Counted from the first letter of the stretch, positions 35,767 through 45,153 are shown. The stretch: 64,000 bases of DNA from Pyxidicoccus sp. MSG2 (GCF_026626705.1 NZ_JAPNKC010000001.1:11370001-11434000), one strand, 5' to 3'. Numbers and translations: made by a program. Notes: generated from the sequence alone by a model not told the origin.

Positions 35767-36096
35767 TCAGTCCCTCCTCCCGCCTGCGTCCGCGCGGGAC
35801 GCAAGCTGCAGGCCCTCGAGGACGTCCTCCAGGACGTCCATCGACTGGAGCAGTCGCGCGCGCCAGGCCTCCCGCTCCTTCGGTGCAGGACGCGTGCCTC
35901 CGGGCCCGGGCTCCAGTGCTCGTGCGCCCTGGCGCAGCGTGTCCACCAGCGGCTCGGTGCCCGCGCGCAGCGCACCCAGCTCCGCTTCCATCAACTGCTC
36001 CAGGTGCTCCAGGCGCCGGGGCATTCCCTCCGGCTCCCGGACCGCGGTGCTCCGCTCGCGGGCGGAGGCGGCAGCGGGGGGACGCGCTTCGCTCAT
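35767..36096 (-). CDS. Small T6SS-locus protein between tssL and tssM
   Basis: 109 residues, helical and charged (RRLEHLEQLMEAELGALRAG; LLQSMDVLEDVLEGLQLA), with no signal peptide or membrane helix. Tight spacing (10 bp after tssL, 2 bp before tssM) places it in the tss operon. No family is recognised; a scaffold or regulatory role in the membrane complex is possible from position only. Confidence 0.78.
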   Translation of the reverse strand: MSEARPPAAASARERSTAVREPEGMPRRLEHLEQLMEAELGALRAGTEPLVDTLRQGARALEPGPGGTRPAPKEREAWRARLLQSMDVLEDVLEGLQLASRADAGGRRD

Positions 36097-36106
36097 GGTC
36101 CGCACC

Positions 36107-36739
36107 TCAGAGGTTGGACAGCCGCCACAGCACCACGGGCAGCAGGAGGATGATGACGGCCGTGACGGCGTAGTACCGCCACGGGAAGTCGTAGACGGTG
36201 GGCGCGGGCGCGGCGAGCGTGTGGGCCTCCGGCGCGGCCACCCGCTCCGGCTGGGGGATGCGCGCCGCCAGTCGCTCGCGGTACTCGCGCAGGCGGGCCG
36301 GGTGGCCCACGTGGCGTCCGGTGAAGCCGGCGGTGAGGCAGAAGTGGAGCAGCTCGAAGAGCAGGGGCGGCGTGTCCTGGCGACGCAGCCCGGTGTCGGC
36401 CAGCTCGAAGAAGGCGTCACCACCCGAGTCCACGCCGAACAGCTTCAACTGGAGCAGTGGCCAGTGTGGCGCGTCCGCGTCGTCCAGCCGCCGCAGCGCC
36501 TTCTCGTCCACCAGGAAGGTGAAGGGCTGGAGGGCCTGCTCCACGTCCTCGGAGCGCAGCTCCGCGCTCAGCGCGGCGCGCAGTCCTTCCACCTCGGCTT
36601 GCAGGCGCCGCGCGAGTGCGTCCAGCGTCTCCGGGGACAGGCGCTCGCGCGACGCGTCCAGGGGCGGCAGCTCGGCGTCGAGCAGGTCGTCCACGCGGCG
36701 GTACACCAGCAGGATGGTCTTCCAGTGCGACAGCTTCAT
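36107..36739 (-). CDS. tssL: T6SS inner-membrane protein TssL (DotU family)
   Basis: 210 residues. It has the DotU features QLKLFG, the hook motif LLHFCLTAGFTGRH, and a single C-terminal membrane helix (AVTAVIILLLPVVLW). It has no C-terminal OmpA/peptidoglycan-binding domain, so it is a short TssL and anchoring must come from another protein. The ATG 36739 overlaps the tssF stop (ATGA); a longer in-frame start would run into tssF. Confidence 0.9.
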   Translation of the reverse strand: MKLSHWKTILLVYRRVDDLLDAELPPLDASRERLSPETLDALARRLQAEVEGLRAALSAELRSEDVEQALQPFTFLVDEKALRRLDDADAPHWPLLQLKLFGVDSGGDAFFELADTGLRRQDTPPLLFELLHFCLTAGFTGRHVGHPARLREYRERLAARIPQPERVAAPEAHTLAAPAPTVYDFPWRYYAVTAVIILLLPVVLWRLSNL

Positions 36740-38391
36740 GTCGGCGCTCCTTCCGGCAGCGTCAGCGGGCCCACGCCGGCCACGGTGGCCCGCAGCTCCA
36801 CCGACGCCTCGTGGTTCCACGCGTCCAGCAGGCGCTTCACCAGGTCGAGGAAGCACACCACCAGCGGCTCCAGGCCGGGCTCGAACGGCTCCAGCACCAC
36901 CTCGTAGACGTGCCGCAGCCCCGAGCCGCGCAGGGCGCTGTCCGGCACGCGCGACACGGACAGCTCGCGCAACAGCGGCAGGACGCGGCGGAAGGGCCCC
37001 TCCCTTGGAGTGCCCAGGTGCTCCAGCACCGCGCGCAATTCGTCCAGGCCCAGCGTGGCCCGCGCCTTCCAGGCCAGCAACTGCGTGAGCGCCGTCAGGT
37101 CATCGTGCAGCGGGCTGTCCCGGTGCGGCTGCAGCGGACCCGCCAGCCGCCAGTCCAGCCCCTCGATGAAGCGGCCCGGCACCGTGACGCCAACGCGGCC
37201 CGAGGCCTCCGCGGCGAAGCGGGGCTGGTGCCAGAGCGCCTCCACCACCAGCTTGCGCGGCGTGGTGAAGGCCTCTGGCATCCGCAGCACCAACTGGGGC
37301 GAGGGGCCATTCGCGCCGGGCACGTCCTCCACCTCATAGGAAGGCCCCGTGCCCGGCAGGTGCGTCGGGCGCAGCGGGGAGAGTCCCGCCTTCGTCAGCT
37401 CGTACACGCCCGTCACCGAGTGCAGCGCCAGCTCGCGCCCGGCGCTCATGTTGCGGATGGGGTGCTCGGAGCGCGTGCCGTCCGTGGTGATGACCTGCGC
37501 CGGCTCCGCTTTGAGATTCACCACCGGTACCGCGAAGGGCACGAAGAAGTCCGGCCGGTGCGAGCGCCCCACCGTCCACGCCTGCGCCAGGTCGAAGCAC
37601 ACGCTGAAGCGGCGCCACGCCCCGGGCGCGGGCGGCACCTCCACGTGGACGAACAGCTCCGGCTCCGGGAAGAGGACCGCGGCGCGCAACTGCTGGAGCG
37701 GGTGCGCGTACGCCGCGGTGTCGTCCGGTGCGGGCGCCTCGCGGCCGAAGGACACCGCGCAGGTGGCGCCCGTGGAGTGCTCGTCCGCCCGCTCCCCGTA
37801 CACCACGCTCACGCCCCGCACGTGCTGGCGCAGCGCGTGGAACACCGCCAGCGACGGGAGGTACTCGTCCAGATGGCGCACGTGCAGGCTCAGTGTGCCC
37901 ACCGCGTCGTTGCGCTCGTGGCGCGACTCGAAGGTGAGGATGAGCCGGTGGCCCCCGCGCACCAGCGGGCGCACCTCCGTGGACTCCAGCGTCACGGGCA
38001 GCACGCGCAGGTCGCGCTGGAGGCGGAAGGTACCGGCCACGCCGTCCGCGGGCGTCAGCCGCAGCTCCGTGCCCCGGGGCAGCACCACGGCCTCGCCCAG
38101 CTTTCCGGTGGGCACCGCCTGTACCACCGCGGCGGTGGGCAGCGGCTCCAGCAGGAAGTCGAAGAAGCCGGCGAAGAGGCGCCGCCAGGTGGAGCGCAGG
38201 TTCTGCAGTGTCGCGTGCCGCGTCTGCACGGAGAAGAAGGCCAGCGCCTCGATGAGGCGCCTCACGTCCGGGTCCTCCTTCTCCAGCGGGGCCGCGGGGT
38301 AGCGCTCGTGGAAGTGCTGGCGGAAGCGCTCCAGCGAGGACATCTCCTCGAGGAAGTCCTGGTAGATGCGGTCTGTCGTCGCCTGGCTCAC
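36736..38391 (-). CDS. tssF: T6SS baseplate subunit TssF
   Basis: 551 residues, a normal TssF (VasA/ImpG) length. The N-terminus MSQATTDRIYQDFLEEMSSL and the segment DPDVRRLIEALAFFSVQTRHA are typical, and GTELRLTPADGVAGTFRLQRD and the C-terminal HVYEVVLEPFEPG region fit the family. The start is GTG at 38391. Together with TssE, TssG and TssK it forms the baseplate wedge. It is 16 bp from the beta-helix protein gene upstream. Confidence 0.88.
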   Translation of the reverse strand: MSQATTDRIYQDFLEEMSSLERFRQHFHERYPAAPLEKEDPDVRRLIEALAFFSVQTRHATLQNLRSTWRRLFAGFFDFLLEPLPTAAVVQAVPTGKLGEAVVLPRGTELRLTPADGVAGTFRLQRDLRVLPVTLESTEVRPLVRGGHRLILTFESRHERNDAVGTLSLHVRHLDEYLPSLAVFHALRQHVRGVSVVYGERADEHSTGATCAVSFGREAPAPDDTAAYAHPLQQLRAAVLFPEPELFVHVEVPPAPGAWRRFSVCFDLAQAWTVGRSHRPDFFVPFAVPVVNLKAEPAQVITTDGTRSEHPIRNMSAGRELALHSVTGVYELTKAGLSPLRPTHLPGTGPSYEVEDVPGANGPSPQLVLRMPEAFTTPRKLVVEALWHQPRFAAEASGRVGVTVPGRFIEGLDWRLAGPLQPHRDSPLHDDLTALTQLLAWKARATLGLDELRAVLEHLGTPREGPFRRVLPLLRELSVSRVPDSALRGSGLRHVYEVVLEPFEPGLEPLVVCFLDLVKRLLDAWNHEASVELRATVAGVGPLTLPEGAPT

Positions 38392-38407
38392 CGTGTCGCT
38401 CCCTTGC

Positions 38408-39010
38408 TCAGCCCAGCTTCACCAGCGCACCCGCCACGCTGGTGATGCCGCTCGCCTTGAGGTTCGCCATGCCCTGCGCTTCCAAGTCGAGCGAGGCCTG
38501 ACCGGACACCTTCGCCATGGCCCCGGCCAGCTCCGCCTGCGTCTGGCCGGACAGCTTCAGCGTGAGGCCCTCCACCTTCGCCTCGCCGCCGGTGGCCTTC
38601 ATCGCCGCGGACAGGCCCTGGAGCGCGAGCGACCCGGTGGCCTCCACGTTGACGTTGGCCGTGGACGACAGCTTCGCGTCCGCGGTGGCGCTCTGCGTGA
38701 GCTTCGCCTGCGAGGTGAGCGTCATGTCCTGCGTGCTCTCCAGCGCGAGCGTGGCCTGGCTCGTCCACTTCGAGGCCTGCTTGGACAGGAGGGTGACGGT
38801 GTCCGCGTCCACCTTGAAGTCCTTGCAGGTGACGGTGACGCTGTCCGCCTTCTGCACCACGGTGCTGGTGTCGGACGCCCCGGCGACCTTCATCGTGATG
38901 CTGGTGCCGTCCATCACCACCGTCTGCACGATGTTCCCCTCGGCGTTGTTCACCTTGACGGTGATGCCCTTCTGCTTGTCCAGCTCGATGGTGCAGACCA
39001 GCGTCCCCAT
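38408..39010 (-). CDS. Beta-helix spike extension encoded separately from VgrG
   Basis: 200 residues with short repeated beta motifs (SVTVTCKDFKVDADTVTLLS, then many KLSSTANVNVEATGS-like units), rich in Thr, Ser, Val and Ala. This is the pattern of the beta-helical needle at the C-terminus of canonical VgrG or phage gp5. It follows by 15 bp a VgrG-like gene that lacks this part, so the needle appears split off as its own protein. The N-terminus GTLVCTIELDKQKGITVKV gives a defined start. The functional role is inferred. Confidence 0.8.
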   Translation of the reverse strand: MGTLVCTIELDKQKGITVKVNNAEGNIVQTVVMDGTSITMKVAGASDTSTVVQKADSVTVTCKDFKVDADTVTLLSKQASKWTSQATLALESTQDMTLTSQAKLTQSATADAKLSSTANVNVEATGSLALQGLSAAMKATGGEAKVEGLTLKLSGQTQAELAGAMAKVSGQASLDLEAQGMANLKASGITSVAGALVKLG

Positions 39011-39025
39011 GACGTCTCCTCGCCC

Positions 39026-40675
39026 TCAGGCCTGCTCCTCCTCCACGTGGATGAGCAGCGTGCCCTCCTTGATTTCGATGCGGGCCGTGTCCTTCGCGTT
39101 GGTTCTCTGCAAGAGGAAGACCGGCTTGCCGTCCGTGTACGAGTGCTTCAGCGACGTGCCGCTCTGCGCCGTCTTGCCGACCATCAGGTGCACGCCCTGG
39201 CCGTCCGCGGGCATGCGCGCCCCGTCACGCCAGTCCAGGAAGCGCTTGAGCCAGGCCTTCTGGAAGTCCAGCGCCACCAGCACGCGCTGTCCCTTGTAGG
39301 CGGGGAAGTAGAAGTGCCCCGGCAAGAGGTGCGGGTTGAAGGGGACGGTGATGACCTGGTCCTCCCACAGCGGCACCTTCACCCGGTAGCCGTCCAGCGA
39401 CGTGGCGCTGTCCGTGTACGCCTGCCACGTCTCGTCGGCCTCCTCGCCGACCTCGCTGACGATGGTGCCCTCCACGTAGCGCGGCCAGCGCGGCGGCGTG
39501 TACGGCGGCAGGTCCACCCACGTCTCCTCCTGGCGCTCCAGCCGCGTGGCCATGGAGAAGTGGAAGCCCGCGTGGGGCTCCAGGTGCGCCGCGTCCGGGC
39601 CGGGCTTGAGCGCCTCGCCGCGCACGTGCAGGTGGCGCACGCGGTACGTCCCACCCGCCGCCAGCCCCGTTGCGGACCAGGCCTCCGCCGACGGCAGCTT
39701 CACGAGCGTCCCGGGCGCGAGCGCCGCGGCGGGGAAGCGGCGCCAGCCCAGCTCCACTTCCATCCCGGGCACCTTGAGGCGCGCTGTCTCCAGCGTCACC
39801 CGCGCATCCACCTCGTCAGCGACGGAGGTGCGCAGCAGCACGTCCTGGCGGATGCCGGTGACGGCCTGGGTATTCGCGATGGGCGTGGTGGCCGCGCCCT
39901 CCGCCACCGCGTTGAGCACCGCCATTTCGTGACGGGGCACCTCCGGGAAGCTGAGCGCCACGGTGTCCACGTCCGGAGCGAGCACATCCACCGGCGTCCC
40001 CGAGGCCGCCTTCGCCGCGGACAGCGAGAGCCCCTGCGCCGTGTAGTCCCAGGCCAGCACGCCATTGCGCGTGTGCACGTACCAGATGAGGAAGTCGTAG
40101 AAGCTGGCGCCGTCCTCTGGCGGCAGCCCGAGGAAGAGCTGCGCGTGCGTCGTCCCCAGGCCGTCCTGCCAGTCGTACGTGAGGGAGACCTTCTCGCCCT
40201 TGTGTGCGTCCAGCACGTCCTGCACCGTCTTCTGCGTGTAGAGGCAGACGGGGTGGTGCTGCCCCCACAGCAGCCGCGCCGCGTCCACGAAGCGCACTCC
40301 GTAGCGACGGAACAGCAGGGGCGTGCCCGGCTGCGGGGCCGCGGGCAGCTCCACCAGCGAGCGCTCCACCACCAGGCCCTTCACCTTCACCGGGGTGATT
40401 GCGGGCTGGGTCGCGGCATCCGTCTGCACCGCCTTCAGCTCCAGCGCCACCTCCAGCAGATCCGGCTCCAGGAAGGCGGCCTTCAGCGCGTCCGATTCCA
40501 GCCCGCCCACCGCCGCGTTGTCCGCGACGAGGAAGTCCACCCGGCCCTCGAAGCCCCAGGCGCGCAGGTCCAGCTCGAAGGACTTCACGTCGCCGGGAGG
40601 AATGGCGTGCGCGGTGCCTCCGGCGGTGAGGGTGACGGACACGGCGAGCCGGTCATCGAAGGTGCTCGCCTTCAT
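39026..40675 (-). CDS. VgrG-like T6SS spike protein (gp27/gp5 body without needle)
   Basis: 549 residues, homologous end to end with the protein at 27992. It has gp27-like beta domains and an OB-like segment (PGHFYFPAYKGQRVLVALDF), ending at KEGTLLIHVEEEQA where canonical VgrG would enter its beta-helix. The needle is encoded by the next gene. The ATG overlaps the tssE stop by 4 bp. Being inside the structural operon, it is probably the housekeeping spike, and the copy at 27992 the specialised one (inference). Confidence 0.82.
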   Translation of the reverse strand: MKASTFDDRLAVSVTLTAGGTAHAIPPGDVKSFELDLRAWGFEGRVDFLVADNAAVGGLESDALKAAFLEPDLLEVALELKAVQTDAATQPAITPVKVKGLVVERSLVELPAAPQPGTPLLFRRYGVRFVDAARLLWGQHHPVCLYTQKTVQDVLDAHKGEKVSLTYDWQDGLGTTHAQLFLGLPPEDGASFYDFLIWYVHTRNGVLAWDYTAQGLSLSAAKAASGTPVDVLAPDVDTVALSFPEVPRHEMAVLNAVAEGAATTPIANTQAVTGIRQDVLLRTSVADEVDARVTLETARLKVPGMEVELGWRRFPAAALAPGTLVKLPSAEAWSATGLAAGGTYRVRHLHVRGEALKPGPDAAHLEPHAGFHFSMATRLERQEETWVDLPPYTPPRWPRYVEGTIVSEVGEEADETWQAYTDSATSLDGYRVKVPLWEDQVITVPFNPHLLPGHFYFPAYKGQRVLVALDFQKAWLKRFLDWRDGARMPADGQGVHLMVGKTAQSGTSLKHSYTDGKPVFLLQRTNAKDTARIEIKEGTLLIHVEEEQA

Positions 40676-41067
40676 GGCTCCGGCTCCACCCGCACCCGGC
40701 CACTCTGGGTGTCGAAGAGCAGGCGCAGCTTGTGGCGCGTGCCGCCCAGCACGGCGCTCAGCCCGAAGTGCAGCCAGAGGCCGGCGTCCCGGCCCCGCAG
40801 CGTCACCTCCACCTCCGTCAGGCGCGGCTCGTGGCGGGCAATCTCCTCGCGCAGCTCGGCGGTGAGCGTCTCCACCAGCTCCCGCGTGCCGTACTTCTCC
40901 GTGTAGTCGCCCAGGCCGAAGTCGCGCCGGAAGTAGCCGTAGCCCTCGCGCGTGTTGAGCACGGCCTCCAGGTTGAGCAGCACGTGCTCCAGGCCGTGCC
41001 GTCCCGTGGACCCGGCCCCGGCTCGGTGCCTCCCGGAGAACTTGTCGAGGAACGAGGCGCGCCCCAT
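40672..41067 (-). CDS. tssE: T6SS baseplate subunit TssE (gp25-like)
   Basis: 131 residues. GPW/gp25 family: VLLNLEAVLNTREGYGYFRR, the GLGDY motif, and ARHEPRLTEVEVTLRG in the second half. This is the usual size and order for TssE, the baseplate wedge protein homologous to phage gp25. The start MGRASFLDKFSG at 41067 is 1 bp after the tssK stop. It overlaps the VgrG gene downstream. Confidence 0.9.
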   Translation of the reverse strand: MGRASFLDKFSGRHRAGAGSTGRHGLEHVLLNLEAVLNTREGYGYFRRDFGLGDYTEKYGTRELVETLTAELREEIARHEPRLTEVEVTLRGRDAGLWLHFGLSAVLGGTRHKLRLLFDTQSGRVRVEPEP

Positions 41068-41068
41068 G

Positions 41069-42319
41069 TCACGCCTTCCGCCAGAAGAGCGAGACCTGCG
41101 CCCCCTGGAGCGCGGGAGTGACGAAGAAGGCCACGCCGTCCTCGCGCAGCGCGAGCTGCCACTCCTCACCGGGGACGAGCTGGTACCAGTCGATTTCCGG
41201 GCCCAGCGCGTGCGGGAAGGCCGGGTGGGGCACGTGGTGGAAGGGGATGCCCTTGAGGGCCATGCGCCGCACCATGGACAGGCGCGAGGGGCTGGCCAGC
41301 TTCACCCCGTCCAGGGGCAGCGGCTCCGCGGCCTGACGGCGCTGCACCAGCAGGTACACCTCGCTGCCGTCCCGCACCTCCGTGGGCAGCGGCGAGAAGG
41401 TGAACTGTCCGTCCCGCGCCGCGAAGGGCCTGTGCGTGGTCCGAGTCGCTTCCGGACGGAGCGCGCGCGTCAGCAGCTCCAGCCAGCGTCCCAGCCCCTT
41501 GCCGGGCGCGTCGTGCTGGTACGCGGGCAGCGTCCCGTCGGGAAGCAGCTCCAGGTAGCAGCACGCCTCGAAGTAGAGCTGCCGCAGGGCGTCGAAGAGG
41601 GCGTAGGGGTGGGGGGAGATGTGGTGCCGCATGTCGTCCCGCAGCGATTGCAACCTGTGGACCTGGCACAGCGCCCGGCGGGCGCTGGAGAGCCTGTCGC
41701 TGCGCAGGTAGCTGTCCGACAGGCGCGCCAGGAGCTGGAGGCGGGACTGCTCCAGCAGCGCGTCCAGCCGTCCCAGCAGGCCGCCCAGGAAGGGGTGGGG
41801 GCCCACCAGCAGCAGCGGTGGCACCTGCTCCTCCGCCAGGTGCCACACCCCTTCGGTGTCGCGGCGGAACGTGGCCAGGGCCAGCGAGTCCACCGCCCCG
41901 TCCAGCACCGGCTCCGCCGACAGCCGCAGCACGCGCAGCACCCGCTCCAGCACTGGCGGATCCTCCGCGTACAGGCGTACTCCTTCGGCGCTCGTCGTGT
42001 CCCGCAGCACGTGCAGGTACACGGTGGCCTCCGAGCGGCCGGTGCCCTCCAGTGAGAAGGGCGCCAGCACCGCGTTGCCCGGCACGTCCACCACGAAGCC
42101 GGCGGGCGTCACCGCCGTCAGCGTGGAGACGGACAGGCTGCCGCCGGCCAGCAGCGGCTCGCTCCACGTCAGCGCCGCCACGCCGTGGGCCGGCATGCCG
42201 GACAGCGAGGCGTGGAGGCGGACCTGCGCCTCCAGCGCCTGCTCCTGGGCCTCGAAGTGCTCCGGAAGCAGCGTCTGGCCGACATGCCAGCGGACGCGGG
42301 CGAGCTTGAAGGGGGACAT
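41069..42319 (-). CDS. tssK: T6SS baseplate subunit TssK
   Basis: 416 residues. The start MSPFKLARVRWHVGQTLLPE and EHFEAQEQALEAQV match the TssK N-terminus (W-x-x-G-x-x-L-x-P-x-H-F-x). A central ISPHPYALFDALRQLYFEAC and C-terminal LGPEIDWYQL fit the shoulder and head domains. TssK connects the baseplate to the TssJLM complex. It is slightly shorter than the usual 440-450 residues. The ATG 42319 is chosen over an in-frame start 16 codons upstream because it gives the conserved N-terminus. Confidence 0.9.
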   Translation of the reverse strand: MSPFKLARVRWHVGQTLLPEHFEAQEQALEAQVRLHASLSGMPAHGVAALTWSEPLLAGGSLSVSTLTAVTPAGFVVDVPGNAVLAPFSLEGTGRSEATVYLHVLRDTTSAEGVRLYAEDPPVLERVLRVLRLSAEPVLDGAVDSLALATFRRDTEGVWHLAEEQVPPLLLVGPHPFLGGLLGRLDALLEQSRLQLLARLSDSYLRSDRLSSARRALCQVHRLQSLRDDMRHHISPHPYALFDALRQLYFEACCYLELLPDGTLPAYQHDAPGKGLGRWLELLTRALRPEATRTTHRPFAARDGQFTFSPLPTEVRDGSEVYLLVQRRQAAEPLPLDGVKLASPSRLSMVRRMALKGIPFHHVPHPAFPHALGPEIDWYQLVPGEEWQLALREDGVAFFVTPALQGAQVSLFWRKA

Positions 42320-42342
42320 GGGGCGCTCGGGGTGAAGAGTGG

Positions 42343-42921
42343 CTACGCCGTCTCCGTCACGCCCCACTTCTTCACGATGTTCTTCGAGGACGCCGCCGCC
42401 ACGTTGACGGACTGCTCCAGCGTCTTGGGCTTGATGCCAATCTGGAAGGCGAAGTTCTTGGGCGACTGCACCTCCCGCGACTCGTTGTTCGCCACCTTGA
42501 TGGTCAGCCGGTCCCCGTTCTTCTCCAGGATGCCGTTGAGGTCCGAGTCCACGAAATTGGACTTGAAGTACTTCTTGGCGATGGGGTCGTACTCGTAGAC
42601 GACGTACTTGAAGACCACCTCCACGTTGGCGAAGGTGCCCAGCAGCATCTCGGCGATCTTCGTCTTGTTGGACGTGGACAGCTGCCCGTTGAAGTACATG
42701 GCGTCGGTGACGCCGGTGTCCCAGTGGTAGCTGTTGAGCACGGCGACCACCTTGGACGTGAGCGCCTTGTCGGGCTGCTCGGGGTCCGAGATGGTCTCCA
42801 TGTCCGCGGTGAGCGCCTGGCCGCCAATGCTGACGGACAGGATGTAGCCGACGGCGGTCTGCTGGTCCTTCTTGAAGTTGAAGCCCTGGTACACGTCCAG
42901 GTCGCGAGAAAACTCAGGCAT
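42343..42921 (-). CDS. hcp: T6SS tube protein Hcp (TssD)
   Basis: 192 residues. It is a beta-barrel-type protein between the sheath and baseplate genes, with an Hcp-like middle (DAMYFNGQLSTSNKTKIAEM, VVFKYVVYEYDPIAKKYF). It is longer than typical Hcp (about 165) and diverged. A strong Shine-Dalgarno (TAGGAG) precedes the start, consistent with the high expression expected of a tube subunit. It has lower GC and more Lys/Asn than its neighbours. The Hcp call rests on position and size as well as sequence. Confidence 0.8.
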   Translation of the reverse strand: MPEFSRDLDVYQGFNFKKDQQTAVGYILSVSIGGQALTADMETISDPEQPDKALTSKVVAVLNSYHWDTGVTDAMYFNGQLSTSNKTKIAEMLLGTFANVEVVFKYVVYEYDPIAKKYFKSNFVDSDLNGILEKNGDRLTIKVANNESREVQSPKNFAFQIGIKPKTLEQSVNVAAASSKNIVKKWGVTETA

Positions 42922-42963
42922 GGCTTGCTCCTAAATGTGGAAAGGGTGGGACGTGGCGCCGCG

Positions 42964-44454
42964 CTAGCCGAGCCGGGACTCGAGCATCAGCTCCACGTTG
43001 AGGCCTTCGAACTGGATGTGCGGGAGGACGGCGACCTTGCAGTCGTACCAGCCGATCTCCCCCGCGCGCTGCAGCACCTCGACGCTGGTGGCCTTGAAGG
43101 GGAAGCGCCGCACCGTCAGGTCGTCCGGGCTGGCCACCGTGGTGACGTAGCCGGCCAGCCACGCGTCGATCTGCCGCTGGATGTACGCCGCGTCCGCGGT
43201 GCTGCCGATGTTGTCCCGCATGATGCACTTGATGTAGTGCGCCAGCCGGGTGATGGAGAACGTGTAGGCCAGGTTCGTGACGAGCTGCGAGTTCTCCGAG
43301 TCCTTGGGGTCCTTGAAGCGCTTGGACACCTTGGCGGACTGGGTGCTGAAGAACGTCGCGTCGCTGGAGCTCTTCCGGTACACCAGCGGCATGAAGCCGC
43401 AGCGGGCGAACTCGTACTCGCGGTAGTCGGGAATCGCGATCTCCACCGGCGCCTTCAGCTCCTCCTGGCCGCGCAGGAAGAAGGTGTCCACCGGCAGGCC
43501 GTTGATGAGGCCGCCGCCCTTGGGGCCGCGGATGGCCTGGCACCAGCCGGAGATCTCGAACGCCTTCGCCATGTTGCGGGCGAAGAGGATGGCCGCGTTG
43601 CCCCAGAGGTACTTCTTCGAGTCACCCTGGGAGTCCTCGGTGAAGTGCAGGTCGTCACACGGGTTCTTGTCCGGGTGCCAGGGCAGGCGCAGCACGTAGC
43701 GCGGGAAGGTGAGGCCCAGGTACGCGGCCTCCTCGCTGTCGCGCAGCGCGTTCCACTTGCCGTAGCGCGGGTGGGCCAGCGCACCCTCGAGGTCCTTGAT
43801 GGCCTCCATCTCCTCCACCTTCTCGCAGCCGAAGAACTTCGGGCTGACGGCGCCGATGAAGGGGCAGTGCGCGGCGTTGGCCACCTTGGCCATGGCCTGC
43901 AGCCACTTGATGTCGGCGGGGGAGGAGCTGAACTCGTACTGGCCGATGAGCGCGCCGAAGGGCCGGCCGCCGTACTGGTCGTACTCCTGGATGTAGACCT
44001 TGTCGAAGAGCGCCCCCGCGAAGACGTCCGCGGAGTTGTTCTCGAAGTCCTGGGCCAGCTCGCTCTTGGCCACGTCCAGCAGGTCGATGGCGATGTTGGC
44101 CTTGAAGTTGGTGTGCGCGACGAGGTCCTCCAGGCCACGCCAGGCGGACTCCATCTCCTGGAACTTGTCGTGGTGGAGGATTTCGTTCATCTGGTCGTCG
44201 ATCATCGCGTCGATGCGGCTGATGACGTCCAGCACCTGGCCCTTGTCGAAGCGCACGGCGTCGCCCTGGCCCGTCTCGGCGGGGGGCACGTTCTGGAGGA
44301 GCGCGGCCAGGGAGGACATGAAGCGCGCCTCGATGGTGACCTCCTTCTCATCGAGGGCGGGGACGAACTTCTCGGCGATCATCGGCTTGGCGTCCGCGGG
44401 ACGCTCCAGCCGCACGCTCTTGAAGAGATTGGGCAGATAAGAGGTTTCAGCCAT
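42964..44454 (-). CDS. tssC: T6SS contractile sheath large subunit TssC (VipB)
   Basis: 496 residues, the normal TssC length. Conserved features: ESAWRGLEDLVAHTNFKANI, DLLDVAKSELAQDFEN, QYGGRPFGALIGQYEF, AHCPFIGAVSPKFFG, EEAAYLGLTFPRYVLRLPW and the C-terminal ARLAHYIKCIMRDNIG. It pairs with TssB to form the contractile sheath. It is strongly conserved with no odd features. The gene lies 39 bp after tssB. Confidence 0.96.
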   Translation of the reverse strand: MAETSYLPNLFKSVRLERPADAKPMIAEKFVPALDEKEVTIEARFMSSLAALLQNVPPAETGQGDAVRFDKGQVLDVISRIDAMIDDQMNEILHHDKFQEMESAWRGLEDLVAHTNFKANIAIDLLDVAKSELAQDFENNSADVFAGALFDKVYIQEYDQYGGRPFGALIGQYEFSSSPADIKWLQAMAKVANAAHCPFIGAVSPKFFGCEKVEEMEAIKDLEGALAHPRYGKWNALRDSEEAAYLGLTFPRYVLRLPWHPDKNPCDDLHFTEDSQGDSKKYLWGNAAILFARNMAKAFEISGWCQAIRGPKGGGLINGLPVDTFFLRGQEELKAPVEIAIPDYREYEFARCGFMPLVYRKSSSDATFFSTQSAKVSKRFKDPKDSENSQLVTNLAYTFSITRLAHYIKCIMRDNIGSTADAAYIQRQIDAWLAGYVTTVASPDDLTVRRFPFKATSVEVLQRAGEIGWYDCKVAVLPHIQFEGLNVELMLESRLG

Positions 44455-44493
44455 GGTGGGACCTCGGAGTGAAAGGGTGGGGAAGGGCGGGGC

Positions 44494-45111
44494 TCACGAC
44501 TTCACCGTCGCGGCGACCGTCTCCTTGGCTTCGGCGGTGGCGGTAGCAGGCGCGGTGGCAGCAGTAGCAGCGGGCGTGCCAGCGGCGGCGGCGGGGGTGG
44601 CCTTGGAGGGCAGGCGCAGCGACTCGTAGTCCTTGAGCTCGGCGAGCACCTGCTTGAGGGCCTCCTTGTTGGAGAACAGCTCGTAGACGAGCCCGCGCAG
44701 CGCCTTCTGGTTGTCGATGCTGGACTGCATCTCCAGGAGCAGCTTCTTGAGCAGCCGGAGCGCCTTGAGCTTGGGGACGTGGTGGACGACCTCGTCCGGA
44801 TGGAAGGACTTCATCCGGTCGATGGGCAGCTCGACGTCGAGGTCCGCCTCCACGTCCGGGTTGATGCGGTTGGGCACCTGGAAGCGGAGGGACATCTTCA
44901 TGTCCTTCATCAGCTCATCCAGGTTGCGCCCGTTGACGGAGCGCAGCTTGCGGGCCTCGAGGTCGACCTTGCGATCCTCCGAGGAGCCCAGCGAGAAGTC
45001 GCCGAGCATCAGCATCCGCAGTGGGAGGCTGACCGTCTCCGCCTCGCCGTTGATGGTGGTCCGGTATGTCAGCGTGATGCGCGACCGGGGCAATTGGTCC
45101 TGAATCGACAT
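44494..45111 (-). CDS. tssB: T6SS contractile sheath small subunit TssB (VipA)
   Basis: 205 residues. SIQDQLPRSRITLTYRT, LPLRMLMLGDFS, VNGRNLDELMKDM and the sheath-core segment ALRLLKKLLLEMQSS fit TssB/VipA. The C-terminus carries an extra Ala/Thr-rich tail of about 30 residues beyond the usual end, low complexity and probably disordered. The start ATG 45111 is favoured over one 10 codons upstream, as it gives the conserved beginning. Directly upstream of tssC, the universal order. Confidence 0.94.
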   Translation of the reverse strand: MSIQDQLPRSRITLTYRTTINGEAETVSLPLRMLMLGDFSLGSSEDRKVDLEARKLRSVNGRNLDELMKDMKMSLRFQVPNRINPDVEADLDVELPIDRMKSFHPDEVVHHVPKLKALRLLKKLLLEMQSSIDNQKALRGLVYELFSNKEALKQVLAELKDYESLRLPSKATPAAAAGTPAATAATAPATATAEAKETVAATVKS

Positions 45112-45153
45112 GGTTCGGCTCTCCTCTCGTGAGGGCTGCACTGCGTTGCGACG

